The notes below the pieces were generated by a model. That model was given only the letters and a program-made list of their open reading frames with translations. It was not told the DNA's origin and searched no databases. Of a stretch of 64,000 nucleotides of DNA, positions 33,374 to 42,971 are shown piece after piece (position 1 is the first letter of the stretch; each line of letters begins with the position of its first letter). This stretch comes from Streptomyces caniferus (GTDB lineage Bacteria > Actinomycetota > Actinomycetes > Streptomycetales > Streptomycetaceae), in the NCBI RefSeq assembly GCF_009811555.1, contig NZ_BLIN01000005.1, positions 4,659,501 to 4,723,500 of the forward strand, written 5' to 3'. Made by a program: the position numbers and the translations under genes.

Positions 33374-33862
33374 CGGGTCAGTGTCACTGACGGTGCGTCA
33401 GGTGTACAGAGAGGGGACGCACGGCTGATATCTGGCCGGATCGCGGTCCTCGCGTGGCCGGAAGCGCGTGACTCCGCTCCGCACGAGCTTCTGCTCAGGG
33501 AGGCGGCGGAGGGCAAGCCCCTGCCAAGTCCGCGGTCGGCGCGCCACGTTCGGAGGCCATGAGGCCGTCACGGACGAGGAGCGCGAAAGAGGGAACAGCG
33601 GTCCACCGGGCCCACGGAGCTACGAAGGGGCCGTACGGGCGAGAGGCGACAGCGTCGTACGAGCAGTGCGTACGACGGGGCCGTACCGGCGGGATCGTGC
33701 GACGGGCCGTACGAGCGGCGCCGTACGACAAGCAGTGCCGTACGAGCGGATCAAGCAGCCGGGGCGCACGCTTCCGCGCCACGCCCCCGCATTCCTCCCA
33801 CGTCCTTGCAACTGTCCGCCGAGCGGCGCGGAGCGCCTTGCGGCCCCCCGGCGGACCGTTCC
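33374..33862. other. Intergenic region with repeated GTACGA/CGTAC elements
   Basis: 489 bases without a convincing gene. Between 33640 and 33745 CGTAC-containing words recur about every 10-17 bases (GTACGA at 33657, 33670, 33709, 33723 and 33740). It lies downstream of the sigma factor gene. Confidence 0.5.
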
Positions 33863-34699
33863 TCAGTCGGAGATGAGTCCCTCGCGCAGTTGCGCCAGGG
33901 TGCGGGTGAGCAGGCGGGAGACGTGCATCTGGGAGATGCCGACCTCTTCGCCGATCTGGGACTGCGTCATGTTGGCGAAGAAGCGCAGCATGATGATCTG
34001 GCGCTCGCGGGCCGGGAGTTTGGCCAGCAGGGGCTTGAGGGACTCGCGGTACTCCACGCCCTCCAGGGCGCTGTCCTCGTAGCCGAGGCGGTCCGCGAGG
34101 GAGCCCTCGCCGCCGTCGTCCTCGGGAGAGGGCGAGTCGAGCGAGGAGGCGGTGTACGCGTTGCCGACGGCCAGGCCGTCGACGACGTCCTCCTCCGACA
34201 CCCCCAGGCACAGGGCCAGTTCGGGGACGGTCGGGGAGCGGTCCAGCTTCTGGGAGAGCTCGTCGCTGGCCTTGGTGAGGGCGAGCCGGAGCTCCTGGAG
34301 CCGACGCGGGACGCGTACCGACCACGACGTGTCGCGGAAGAAGCGCTTGATCTCACCGACCACGGTCGGCATCGCGAACGTCGGGAATTCCACGCCGCGT
34401 TCGCAATCGAAACGGTCGATCGCCTTGATCAGGCCGATGGTGCCGACCTGGACGATGTCCTCCATCGGCTCGTTGCGGCTGCGGAAGCGGGCGGCCGCGT
34501 AGCGCACCAGCGGGAGGTTCAGCTCGATGAGCGTGTCACGGACGTACGTACGTTCCGTGCAGTCCTTGTCGAGCGAGGCCAGCCGCAGGAACAGGGAGCG
34601 GGAGAGCGTGCGGGTGTTGATGGCGTCGTCGTCATGCACGTGTGGTGCGGGCGCGGGAATCGCGGGAAGCACCTTCGAGCTGCCCAGTTCTACGGACAT
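33863..34699 (-). CDS. sigN: SigB/SigF-family RNA polymerase sigma factor
   Basis: 278 residues from ATG 34699 (GGGGGTGG upstream). Region 2: [38 protein letters not shown], with [19 protein letters not shown]; region 3: VRVPRRLQELRLALTKASDELSQKLDRSPTVPELA; region 4: [44 protein letters not shown]. These are hallmarks of the stress/sporulation SigB-SigF-SigG group. The symbol rests on position next to a second sigma gene and on the tadA-upp neighbourhood, which recalls S. coelicolor sigN-sigF; treat as tentative. No anti-sigma partner gene adjoins. Confidence 0.85.
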   Translation of the reverse strand: MSVELGSSKVLPAIPAPAPHVHDDDAINTRTLSRSLFLRLASLDKDCTERTYVRDTLIELNLPLVRYAAARFRSRNEPMEDIVQVGTIGLIKAIDRFDCERGVEFPTFAMPTVVGEIKRFFRDTSWSVRVPRRLQELRLALTKASDELSQKLDRSPTVPELALCLGVSEEDVVDGLAVGNAYTASSLDSPSPEDDGGEGSLADRLGYEDSALEGVEYRESLKPLLAKLPARERQIIMLRFFANMTQSQIGEEVGISQMHVSRLLTRTLAQLREGLISD

Positions 34700-34889
34700 G
34701 CCACCCCCTTGAGGTCGCGGTCGGGTCGCTGCGGCGTCCTCGGACCGGGGCGGACCGAGGAGTGATACCTCCACCTGAATACCGGAGGCAGCGCTACGGC
34801 AAACGCGGTTCCTGCAGAATGTCACATGTCGGCAACACGCTGTAGCGCCTTGTCGACATATCTGTGCAGGATCGGGTCGCTCGTCCCGG

Positions 34890-35699
34890 CTACGCGTCGA
34901 TCCTGTTTGCGGATCGCAGTCGGGCGAAGCTCCGCGACAGTAGCCGCGACACATGCATCTGCGACACCCCCAGCTCCGCACTGATCTGTGACTGCGTCAG
35001 ATTGCTGTAGTAACGCAGCAGAAGGATCCGCTGCTCGCGCTCGGGCAGCTGGACCAAGAGGTGCCGCACGAGGTCGCGGTGCTCGACGCCGGCCAGCTCC
35101 GGGTCCTCGTATCCGAGGCGGTCGAGCAGACCGGGCAGGCCGTCGCCCTCCTGGGCGGCCTCCAGCGAGGTGGCGTGATACGAGCGGCCCGCCTCCAGGC
35201 AGGCCAGCACCTCGTCCTCGCCGATCTTCAGTCGCTCGGCGATCTCGGCGGTGGTGGGGGAGCGGCCGTGCAGCACCGTCAGGTCCTCGGTCGCGCCGTT
35301 GACCTGCACCCAGAGCTCGTGGAGGCGGCGCGGTACATGGACCGTGCGGACATTGTCTCGAAAGTAGCGTTTGATCTCGCCGACGACGGTCGGCATGGCG
35401 AAGGTGGGGAACTGGACGCCCCGGTCCGGATCGAAGCGGTCGATGGCGTTGATCAGGCCGATGGTGCCGACCTGGATGACGTCCTCCATGGGCTCATTGC
35501 GGCTGCGGAAACGCGCCGCGGCATAGCGGACCAGCGGCAGATTGGCTTCGATGAGTGCGGCACGGACCCGGGTGTGCTCGGGGGTGCCGGGCTCGAGGTC
35601 CGTCAACTCCGCGAACAGCACCTGCGTGAGCGCCCGCGTGTCCGCGCTACGGCTCTCGCGGGATGGAGCCTTGGGCGCAGTACGGGCCGTCACGGTCAC
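34890..35699 (-). CDS. sigF: SigB/SigF-family RNA polymerase sigma factor
   Basis: 269 residues from GTG 35699, with AAGGGTGG before it; upstream codons are unlikely. Same domain order as the neighbouring paralog: [78 protein letters not shown] (residues ~55-132) and [48 protein letters not shown]. Regions 2 and 4 are nearly identical to the first gene, indicating a tandem duplication, while the -35-reading surface differs modestly. In S. coelicolor SigF acts late in sporulation; assignment here is by synteny memory. Confidence 0.85.
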   Translation of the reverse strand: MTVTARTAPKAPSRESRSADTRALTQVLFAELTDLEPGTPEHTRVRAALIEANLPLVRYAAARFRSRNEPMEDVIQVGTIGLINAIDRFDPDRGVQFPTFAMPTVVGEIKRYFRDNVRTVHVPRRLHELWVQVNGATEDLTVLHGRSPTTAEIAERLKIGEDEVLACLEAGRSYHATSLEAAQEGDGLPGLLDRLGYEDPELAGVEHRDLVRHLLVQLPEREQRILLLRYYSNLTQSQISAELGVSQMHVSRLLSRSFARLRSANRIDA

Positions 35700-35861
35700 G
35701 CCACCCTTCACAGTGCATGTATCCGGCAAAAGCGGTCATAGCATCACAAGACATGTGCACTGTGTGCAAGCACCCCATAACGCCGTGTTGAACAGAGAGT
35801 TGGGGCGGGCATGGGGCGGCCGCGGGGCCGGTGGGCAGTGGGGGGCGCCCGGGGGTACGGC

Positions 35862-35893
35862 GAAGCCCCCCGCCCACGGGGGGCGAGGGGCTC
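35862..35893. terminator. Hairpin downstream of the Dabb gene
   Basis: C-run/G-run hairpin (AAGCCCCCCGCCC facing GGGGGGCGAGGGGCTC) about 30 bases after the Dabb stop. Confidence 0.6.
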
Positions 35894-35922
35894 GGTGGAA
35901 CGAGGCGCGGGGGTGCCGCGGC

Positions 35923-36216
35923 TCAGAATTCGTAGTCGGCGATCACCCAGGTGGCGAATTCGCGCCACTGGGCGGCGGTGGCCTGGTGGGCCGGGTGCTC
36001 GATGTAGCGCTTGAGGGCGTCCGTGTCGGCCACGGCCGAGTTGATCGCGAAGTCGTAGGCGATCGGACGGTCGGTGATGTTCCAGGCGCACTCCCAGAAC
36101 GTCAGCTCCGGAATCTCGTCCTCCAGCGCCGCGAAGGCGCGGACGCCGGCCTGCACCCGCTCCTCGTCGCGGGAGACACCTTCATTGAGCTTGAACAGGA
36201 CCAGGTGGCGGATCAC
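35923..36216 (-). CDS. Dabb-family (stress-responsive alpha/beta barrel) protein
   Basis: 97 residues from GTG 36216 with GGAGG upstream. Small ferredoxin-like dimeric barrel: IRHLVLFKLNEGVS at the start, AFAALEDEIPELTFWECAWNI, and YIEHPAHQATAAQWREF, the Dabb signature. Members include olivetolic-acid-cyclase-like enzymes and uncharacterised stress proteins. Function here unknown. Confidence 0.88.
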   Translation of the reverse strand: MIRHLVLFKLNEGVSRDEERVQAGVRAFAALEDEIPELTFWECAWNITDRPIAYDFAINSAVADTDALKRYIEHPAHQATAAQWREFATWVIADYEF

Positions 36217-36347
36217 TGGGGCCTCCGTGCGGCGGACGAGGCGCAGCCGGTCCGGTGAGCCGGCTGGCCGGGGCTGGGGCGCCGGCCGATCGCGGGCCGG
36301 TCCGGTCCCCCGGGCGGCTCCAGGGCCGCGGCCGGGCCGAACGGTCC

Positions 36348-36512
36348 CTACTTGATCAGCTGCGTCATGAACTCGCCGACGCCCTGCGCGGCGGACGAGA
36401 TGCCCTCGAAGCCTATCTGCACCATTTCGGCGGCCCGCTGCGGGGACGTGATGATCGTGTACAGCACGAAGACGATGACCATGTACAACGCGATCTTCTT
36501 CGCCTGCGCCAT
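36348..36512 (-). CDS. 54-residue membrane protein
   Basis: ATG 36512 with GGGGAG 8 bases upstream. MAQAKKIALYMVIVFVLYTI is a positively charged start plus one membrane helix, then an amphipathic tail (AAEMVQIGFEGISSAAQGV). Short Streptomyces proteins of this kind are conserved but uncharacterised. Independent unit. Confidence 0.75.
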   Translation of the reverse strand: MAQAKKIALYMVIVFVLYTIITSPQRAAEMVQIGFEGISSAAQGVGEFMTQLIK

Positions 36513-37300
36513 CAGTCCCGTCTCCCCTACGCAGTCCCCTACGGCAGTACCTGCACCTCCCGGTTGCAGTCGGGCGAGTGTAACCACACGTGTTCGATCA
36601 CGGGAGTCGTGCCCACGGGGCTTCCGCAACCGGTCTGCCGGCCATCCCGCCTGCGCGTCGGCGCTGATCCGGACTTTATGGACCAAAGGCCTGCCAAAGC
36701 AGGCCCTTTGCCTGCCTGTTGGGACAGGTCACCCAGGCACCATGAAAGAGGTGGCCCCGTGGGTCTGGCAGGAATCCACGGGCCCCGGGACCAGGACCTC
36801 ACTGCGGGGTCCGCGCCAGGTCCGTCCCCGTGACGGCGGCGCGGACTGGGGGGTTCGGTCCGCACCGGGGGGAGCGGACGTCTCCTGACGCCGCTCCCGA
36901 CCGACAGGAGCCCCGCCTCCGAGCCGCCCCTGGATGCCACGGGGGGTCCCAGGACACGGCCCGGCGGCGGGGCTCCGTCGTGGGCGGGGGGCCGGGCGTC
37001 GCCGTGCACGGGTTGCGGGGTCCGCAGCCGCGGGTTCCCGCCGAGTGACCACTGCCGCCTCCCGGCCCGCCCCGGCGCATCCGCCACCACGCACCTCGCC
37101 CTGCCACCCCTCTGCAACCACGAGGAAGCCCCTCGGCGTCTCCCACCCCGTACGACTCGGACGCCCTCGGACGTCATACGCCTCGGAGCACCTGGTCGGC
37201 ACGCGGCATGCATCATGTACGCGACACAACGGGGCGCGGCAGCGCGCCGCGCCGCGGCATGGGGCCGCGTGGGACGACGAAAGGAACACAGGCGCCAACG
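36513..37300. other. Non-coding stretch
   Basis: 788 bases; open frames here have shadow-like composition and no family features. A hairpin (GGCCTGC-CAAA-GCAGGCC, 36688-36705, followed by CTTTG) is the only clear element. Confidence 0.45.
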
Positions 37301-38080
37301 ATGAAGATCGACTGGGACCGGCGTACCTGCGCGCGCCGCGGGCACATCACCTACCTCCCGCACGAGGAGCACCTCCGGGACAAGCTGCGCGCGGACACCG
37401 CGCTCGGCGAGGCCTGGCGCTGTCTGCGGTGCGGCGACTTCGCCCTCGGCGACCCGCACGGCTCCGGCCCGGCCGCCGACGCCCCACTGGTCCCGCGCGG
37501 CAAGGTCCTGCGTGATCTGTTCATCCTGCGGTTCCTGGCCGTCGAGCGGGCGGTGCGCGGAGTGTTCATCGTGCTGGCCGCCGTCGGCGTATGGCAGTTC
37601 AGCAACCGCAAGGACGCGGTCCGCCGGTTCTTCGACGAGTACATCGCCGTGCTCCGCCCCGTGGCCCGGCACTTCCACTACGACCTGGACCACTCACCGG
37701 TCGTCGGCACCATCCAGAAGACCTTCGGCTACCGCCACTCCACCCTGATGCTGGTGGCCGCGCTGCTGGTGGTGTACGCCCTGGTGGAGATCGTCGAGGG
37801 CGTGGGCCTGTGGCGCGCCAAGCGCTGGGCGGAGTACCTGACGGTGGTGGCGACCGCGGCCTTCCTGCCGCTGGAGATCTACGAGCTGACCGAGAAGGTC
37901 AGCTGGCTCAAGATCGCCACGCTGGTGGTCAACATCCTTGCGGTGCTCTACATCGCGCTCACCAAGCGGCTCTTCGGGCTGCGCGGCGGCCGCGCGGCCT
38001 TCGACGAGGAGCGGCACAGCGCCTCTCTTATGGAGGTCGAGATCTCGGCCGGAGTACCCGTCACCGCCCATAATGGCTGA
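37301..38080 (+). CDS. DUF2127 membrane protein
   Basis: 259 residues from ATG 37301 (MKIDWDRRTCARRGH; GAAAGGA upstream). N-terminal ~65 residues carry a Cys pattern (TCARRGH, CLRCGD) resembling a small zinc ribbon. Then four predicted membrane helices with the DUF2127 pattern FLAVERAVRGVFIVLAAVG, STLMLVAALLVVYALVEIVEGVGLWRAKRWAEYLTVVATAAFLPLEIYEL (residues ~148-197), and VVNILAVLYIALTKRLF. Function of the family is unknown. A membrane protein gene follows after 27 bases, probably in the same transcript. Confidence 0.88.
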   Translation: MKIDWDRRTCARRGHITYLPHEEHLRDKLRADTALGEAWRCLRCGDFALGDPHGSGPAADAPLVPRGKVLRDLFILRFLAVERAVRGVFIVLAAVGVWQFSNRKDAVRRFFDEYIAVLRPVARHFHYDLDHSPVVGTIQKTFGYRHSTLMLVAALLVVYALVEIVEGVGLWRAKRWAEYLTVVATAAFLPLEIYELTEKVSWLKIATLVVNILAVLYIALTKRLFGLRGGRAAFDEERHSASLMEVEISAGVPVTAHNG

Positions 38081-38107
38081 ACGCTCGATCCGAGGGGGAA
38101 ACGAAGA

Positions 38108-38596
38108 ATGCCCATGAACTCCGTATCGCACGAGCCCGATTCGTCGTACGCGGCCGCCCGGCGAAGTGCCCGGTCCCCGCTGGCACGCCGGCGGCCGGCC
38201 GTCGTGCTGGCGCTGCTGGTCGGCCTGCTGGCCGCGGCCGTCGCCCCGGCCACGGCGGCGAGCCGCGGCGCGGTGGACGGCGCCCGAGCGGCGGTCACCG
38301 CGAGCGCCCCGAGCCGGAGCGCGGACGCCTCCCGGCTCGCGGCCGCCCCGGCGCAGGCCGTCGGCTTCCGCCACCACAGCGCGCACCACTCGGCCCCGCT
38401 CAAGACGGTCTTCAAGGCCAAGAAGTCCAAGAAGTCGAAGTGGAAGTCGAAGGTCAAGAAGAAGGGCGGCTTCTTCAAGAAGCTCGGCATCTTCTTGATC
38501 GTGCTCTTCGTCCTCTTCGTCGTCGTCGTGATCCTGGTGATCTGGCTGATCGTGCGCTTCTTCCGCCGCGCGGCGCGGAACCGGCGCAACGACTAG
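38108..38596 (+). CDS. Secreted/membrane protein with Lys-rich stretch and C-terminal helix
   Basis: 162 residues from ATG 38108 (GAGGGG upstream). N-terminal hydrophobic segment VVLALLVGLLAAAVAPATA looks like a signal peptide. An Ala/Ser-rich middle ends in a very basic run (KAKKSKKSKWKSKVKKK) directly before the membrane helix IFLIVLFVLFVVVVILVIWLIV and an Arg-rich tail. If the signal peptide is cleaved, the Lys run would lie outside, against the positive-inside rule; if not, both ends are inside. Function unknown. Confidence 0.75.
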   Translation: MPMNSVSHEPDSSYAAARRSARSPLARRRPAVVLALLVGLLAAAVAPATAASRGAVDGARAAVTASAPSRSADASRLAAAPAQAVGFRHHSAHHSAPLKTVFKAKKSKKSKWKSKVKKKGGFFKKLGIFLIVLFVLFVVVVILVIWLIVRFFRRAARNRRND

Positions 38597-38864
38597 TCAT
38601 GCCTTTCGGGCCGTCGAGGCCCCCGCGGCGCGTCCGTTCCGGCGGGCGCGCCGCTTTTGCGTGTGCCGCCTCGGGCGGGCAACAACACGACGACATTTCC
38701 GGGGAATTGACGCGGCCCGTGGTCGCCGGAGCAAGGGGCGCTGCCGGCCACCGACAAACGGCGGCGCAGGGCGACGCAGGACCGGGCCGGTGGCGACATG
38801 GCCACCGGCCCGGGGTGTCCCGGCGATGCCGGGCTCGCTCCGGTCGACTACGGCCTCGGTCGGG

Positions 38865-39080
38865 TCACTTGCTGCTCAAGCGGCCCAGCAACGCTCTCAG
38901 CGTCAGTCGTAGCGACTGGTTCTTCTGCTTGAGGATGCGGGCCTGCTCCTGCGCCAGGTCACCCGAACGCCATGCTCCGGCGTGCTGCTTCATATACGCG
39001 GCAGGGTCGGCTTGAAACTCCCCGATGCGCGGGTCCGTTTCTAAGGCGACGCCGTTCCAGACACCTGCAGTCGTACTCAT
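38865..39080 (-). CDS. Small hypothetical protein
   Basis: 71 residues from ATG 39080 with GGGGGGAT upstream. MSTTAGVWNGVALETDPRIG, then QADPAAYMKQHAGAWRSGDLAQEQARILKQKNQSLRLTLRALLGRL (residues ~24-69), largely helical and possibly amphipathic at the C-terminus. No family recognised. Divergent from the GAF membrane protein across 340 bases of lower-GC DNA. Accessory in character. Confidence 0.6.
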   Translation of the reverse strand: MSTTAGVWNGVALETDPRIGEFQADPAAYMKQHAGAWRSGDLAQEQARILKQKNQSLRLTLRALLGRLSSK

Positions 39081-39422
39081 GACTGAATCCCCCCCGGATT
39101 CTGCATCGCGTGTGCGTTTGTCGCGGTGGTCGGGCATAAGTTCCATCCCTAACCCCCGAGGTGAACACCCGCCGCGAGCTGCCGATATATGCCCCCAGCG
39201 AGATCACTACCACTGGCCACTCGCGGCGCGGTCGCGAGCAGCCCCATCACGACGTGCATCTGTGCAAGCCGAGCACATCGCCCTTATCCGGCATCACACA
39301 GTAGCCGAGGGATACCCGAAGCACCCCTGAACTAAACGATTTTCGCCCGATGAGACTACTCTGTGTGTATCGTGCGTGACAGCACACGCAGCCTGGGGTT
39401 GGGGACAGGGGAGGGGTTGCAT
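39081..39422. other. Lower-GC intergenic region
   Basis: 342 bases between divergent accessory genes, distinctly less GC-rich than its surroundings (for example CTGAACTAAACGATTTTCG near 39330). No gene or repeat recognised; presumably both promoters. Confidence 0.4.
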
Positions 39423-40157
39423 ATGGGGTGGGGTGCGTTTTCCGCCGGTGCTCTGGCGGTCCTGGCGTATGTGGCTCAAATGGTCATTGGGCTGGACATG
39501 GCCACATGGTTGTTCTGGGTGATCACGGGGGTCGGGTCGGTCGCCACGGTCGCCACGGTGTGGCTGGCCAGCCGTCGGGTGACCACGGCGAACGAAGCCG
39601 CGAAAGCGGCGACGAAGAATCAGCGGCGCGCTTTCGAGGATGTGCTCGTTCCTCTTGCCTCCAACCTCGGCCAGATCGTTTCGAGCTCCACGAAAGCCGA
39701 ACGGACCGCACTGCAGCAGCAGACCAAACAGGCGATCGTCTCGCTCACCGCTTCTCTGATCGGCCCTCAGGACGTACGGGCCTGCTTTCTGGAGCAGGTT
39801 CCCGGTACGCCTCTCGGGCAGCGCGAGGTGAAGTGCCGAAACAGCCTCTGGTCGGGCCGGAACGTCGCGCCCGTGACGACGTTCCGGGAGACCGACCTCC
39901 GCGGAAAAGAGTTATTGAAGCTGCTCGACGACGGCACCAGTACGTTCGTGGGAAATGTCGACCAATTGCCTGCCGCGTTAAAGCCCGACAGCGACAGCTA
40001 CAAGACCTATATCGCCTGTTCGGTGAAAGTCGGGGACGAATCGTTCGGAGTGCTGGCGGTCGACGGCCTCAGGCCCGGAGATCTGCATCAGGACGATGTG
40101 ACCATGGTCGGGGTTTTCGCACGCATGCTGGGCGTCGCCCTGGCGGTGAAGAAGTAG
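39423..40157 (+). CDS. GAF-domain membrane protein
   Basis: 244 residues from ATG 39423 (GAGGGG 8 bases upstream). Two N-terminal helices (GALAVLAYVAQMVIGL; TWLFWVITGVGSVATVATVWLA), a short coiled stretch (TANEAAKAATKNQRRAFEDV), then a GAF-like domain ending YIACSVKVGDESFGVLAVDGLRPGDLHQDDVTMVGVFARMLGVAL. GAF domains bind small ligands. There is no output domain, so it may only sense or localise. Codon use is less extreme (TTATTG, CGTTAAAG), suggesting acquisition by transfer. Confidence 0.75.
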   Translation: MGWGAFSAGALAVLAYVAQMVIGLDMATWLFWVITGVGSVATVATVWLASRRVTTANEAAKAATKNQRRAFEDVLVPLASNLGQIVSSSTKAERTALQQQTKQAIVSLTASLIGPQDVRACFLEQVPGTPLGQREVKCRNSLWSGRNVAPVTTFRETDLRGKELLKLLDDGTSTFVGNVDQLPAALKPDSDSYKTYIACSVKVGDESFGVLAVDGLRPGDLHQDDVTMVGVFARMLGVALAVKK

Positions 40158-40236
40158 TTCCCGGCGCCCTGCGTCCTGCGCGGGGGCCTGACCGAACCTG
40201 CGCCGCGCCGTCGGTCCGCGCCGTGCTCCCGGAGAC

Positions 40237-40274
40237 GACGAGGGCCCCGATCCGTAAAGATCGGGGCCCTCGTC
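40237..40274. terminator. Bidirectional-type terminator
   Basis: Sixteen-base perfect arms (GACGAGGGCCCCGATC and its complement) with loop CGTAAA, between the GAF gene and tRNA-Ser on the other strand. Confidence 0.85.
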
Positions 40275-40281
40275 CTCTGAG

Positions 40282-40368
40282 CGGTAGCGGTGGGATTTGA
40301 ACCCACGGAGGAGTTGCCCCCTCACGCGCTTTCGAGGCGCGCTCCTTCGGCCGCTCGGACACGCTACC
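40282..40368 (-). tRNA. tRNA-Ser(CGA)
   Basis: 87 nt with long variable arm. Acceptor GGTAGCG/CGCTACC, anticodon loop CTCGAAA (CGA), T-loop GGTTCAAATCC. CCA not encoded. Confidence 0.96.
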
Positions 40369-40447
40369 GAGAGAGAGCTTAGCCCAAGGGGGGCCGTGCG
40401 CCGAAATCGGATTCCGGGAAGGGGCCGGCGCGGGGCCGGGCCGCAGG

Positions 40448-41098
<651 letters not shown>

Positions 41099-41653
41099 TC
41101 AGCGCACGGCTTCGAGGACCTCCGTGCAGCCCAGCGAGTCGGCGATGGTGCTCAGCGCATCACCGTCGAGGGCCAGCAGCTCCTTCTCGCTGACCCCCAG
41201 GTCGGCCAGCAGGGCGGCATCGCCGAGCGGGCCGTGCGGCGGGCCGTCCGAGCCGTTCACCGCTTCCAGGGGATCGTCGTCGTCCACGTGGTCGTTGTTG
41301 TCGTTCGATTCGGGTTCGCCGTCCTCCGTGCCGTCCAGGTCGAGGCTGTCGAGGTCGTCGGCCACATCGTCCTCATCGCGGCCGAGCAGCTCGTCGGTCA
41401 GCATCGCGCCGTACGAGCTTTTGGCGGCGGCGGCGGCGTTGGAGAGGAAGACCCGCGGGTCGTCCTCGCCGTCCACCCGGACGACGCCGAACCAGGCGTC
41501 CTCCTGCTCGATGAAGGCCACCACCGTGTCGTCGTCGACCGCCGCCTCTCGGGCCAGATCGGCCAGATCGGTCAGCGTCTCCACATCGTCGAGCTCCGTA
41601 TCGCTCGCTTCCCACCCGTCTTCGGTGCGCGCGAGCAGTGCGGCGAAGTACAC
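41099..41653 (-). CDS. tRNA adenosine deaminase-associated protein
   Basis: 184 residues from GTG 41653, chosen because GGGAGA is 6 bases before it and YFAALLARTEDGWEASDTELDD is the family's opening. Residues 1-80 form a compact acidic domain (DLADLAREAAVDDDTVVAFIEQEDAWFGVVRVDGEDDPRVFLSNAA), followed by an Asp/Glu/Asn-rich linker and a helical C-terminal domain (LLADLGVSEKELLALDG, LSTIADSLGCTEVLEAVR). Always found beside tadA in actinobacteria as far as I recall; molecular role unknown. Confidence 0.85.
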   Translation of the reverse strand: MYFAALLARTEDGWEASDTELDDVETLTDLADLAREAAVDDDTVVAFIEQEDAWFGVVRVDGEDDPRVFLSNAAAAAKSSYGAMLTDELLGRDEDDVADDLDSLDLDGTEDGEPESNDNNDHVDDDDPLEAVNGSDGPPHGPLGDAALLADLGVSEKELLALDGDALSTIADSLGCTEVLEAVR

Positions 41654-41864
41654 CGTGACTCTCCCACTGGTCATAGGCGTGCCGGGCCGGGCGGGGCGGC
41701 GCTGCACGCCGTTGGTCCCGCCCCCTTCGGAATCGTGGCAGAAACAACGCGTTCGCGCGGGGTCTTCGGCGCTGCGTCGTGCGGAGGTTGTGCGAGATGT
41801 CGCTCACGTGCCGCAGCGCGGGCGGGAGCGCGACGGTGGTTCGCTCTCAGCGGAACAGGGTGCG

Positions 41865-42149
41865 CTACCAGCGGAATGTGCGCATCCGCAGGGCCTGGCG
41901 CATCCGTTCGGCGCGTGCGCGACGCGGCTGGACGCGGTTCCGCAGCTCCTTGGCCTCGTGCAGTTCCCGCAGAAATTGTGCGCGGCGCCGTCGGCGCGCC
42001 GCCTCCGCCCCGGCGTCCGGGGCAGCGCGTTCGCTGCCGGAGACGGCGTTGTCGGTGTCATCGGTCCGCTTGCGGTCGGGCACACGCACACCACCTCGGG
42101 CGGGTTCTTCGCCCGACGGCAGGACGGCTGATCGGGCGTACGTGCCCAC
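41865..42149 (-). CDS. Small basic hypothetical protein
   Basis: 94 residues from GTG 42149, 3 bases after the near-perfect site AAAGGAGGG. N-terminus VGTYARSAVLPSGEEPARGG, then a charged helix RRRRAQFLRELHEAKELRNR and end AERMRQALRMRTFRW. No family known to me. It is divergent from upp. The strong ribosome site is the main support. Confidence 0.65.
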   Translation of the reverse strand: MGTYARSAVLPSGEEPARGGVRVPDRKRTDDTDNAVSGSERAAPDAGAEAARRRRRAQFLRELHEAKELRNRVQPRRARAERMRQALRMRTFRW

Positions 42150-42259
42150 TTTCCCTCCTTTCGGCGGTTTGATGCCGCCCACACACCGCAGCGGTGCGCG
42201 GCCGCCGGGTGCCGCAGGGAGGGCGCGGGGGCCCTCCGGGCTCGGTTACTGTCGATGTC

Positions 42260-42895
42260 ATGCGGATCCACGTCGTCGACCACCCGCTGGTGGCGCACAA
42301 ACTCACCACACTGCGCGACAAGCGCACCGACTCCCCGACTTTCCGGCGGCTCGCCGACGAGCTGGTCACCCTGCTCGCCTACGAGGCCACCCGTGATGTG
42401 CGCACCGAGCAGGTCGAGATCGAGACCCCCGTGACGGCGACCACCGGTGTGCGGCTGTCGCATCCGCGCCCGCTGGTCGTGCCGATCCTGCGGGCCGGTC
42501 TGGGCATGCTGGACGGCATGGTGCGGCTGCTGCCCACCGCCGAGGTCGGCTTCATGGGCATGGTCCGCAACGAGGAGACGTACGAGGCGCACACGTACGC
42601 CACGCGGATGCCCGACGACCTCTCGGGCCGTCAGGTGTACGTCGTCGACCCGATGCTCGCCACGGGCGGCACGCTGGTCGCGGCGATCCGTGAGCTGATC
42701 AAGCGCGGTGCGGACGATGTCACCGCGATCTGTCTGCTGGCCGCGCCGGAGGGCGTCGAGGTCATGGAGCAGGAGCTGGCCGGTACGCCGGTGACGGTGG
42801 TCACCGCGGCGGTCGACGAGCGGCTGAACGAGGACCGCTACATCGTGCCCGGCCTCGGCGACGCCGGGGACCGGATGTACGGCACGGCCGGCTGA
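42260..42895 (+). CDS. upp: Uracil phosphoribosyltransferase
   Basis: 211 residues from ATG 42260. Makes UMP from uracil and PRPP (pyrimidine salvage). Motifs: [39 protein letters not shown] (residues ~7-45), [12 protein letters not shown], the PRPP loop [14 protein letters not shown] and the C-terminal [13 protein letters not shown] uracil-binding segment. Full length. TACTGT ends 7 bases before the ATG with no ribosome site, suggesting a leaderless mRNA. Confidence 0.97.
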   Translation: MRIHVVDHPLVAHKLTTLRDKRTDSPTFRRLADELVTLLAYEATRDVRTEQVEIETPVTATTGVRLSHPRPLVVPILRAGLGMLDGMVRLLPTAEVGFMGMVRNEETYEAHTYATRMPDDLSGRQVYVVDPMLATGGTLVAAIRELIKRGADDVTAICLLAAPEGVEVMEQELAGTPVTVVTAAVDERLNEDRYIVPGLGDAGDRMYGTAG

Positions 42896-42928
42896 ACGCG
42901 CCGCGCCCGCCCCGCCTGAACATGGTCC

Positions 42929-42959
42929 GGGCCCCGCACCACACGGTGGTGCGGGGCCC
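42929..42959. terminator. Terminator between upp and the LytR_C gene
   Basis: Arms GGGCCCCGCACCA and TGGTGCGGGGCCC with a 5-base loop, between convergent genes. Confidence 0.85.
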
Positions 42960-42971
42960 GTCCGCATGCGG

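Noticed and set aside
36729..37298. 189-codon minus-strand frame in the 788-base gap
   Set aside because: No ribosome site, no family motif, Arg/Pro/Gly-rich composition typical of noise.
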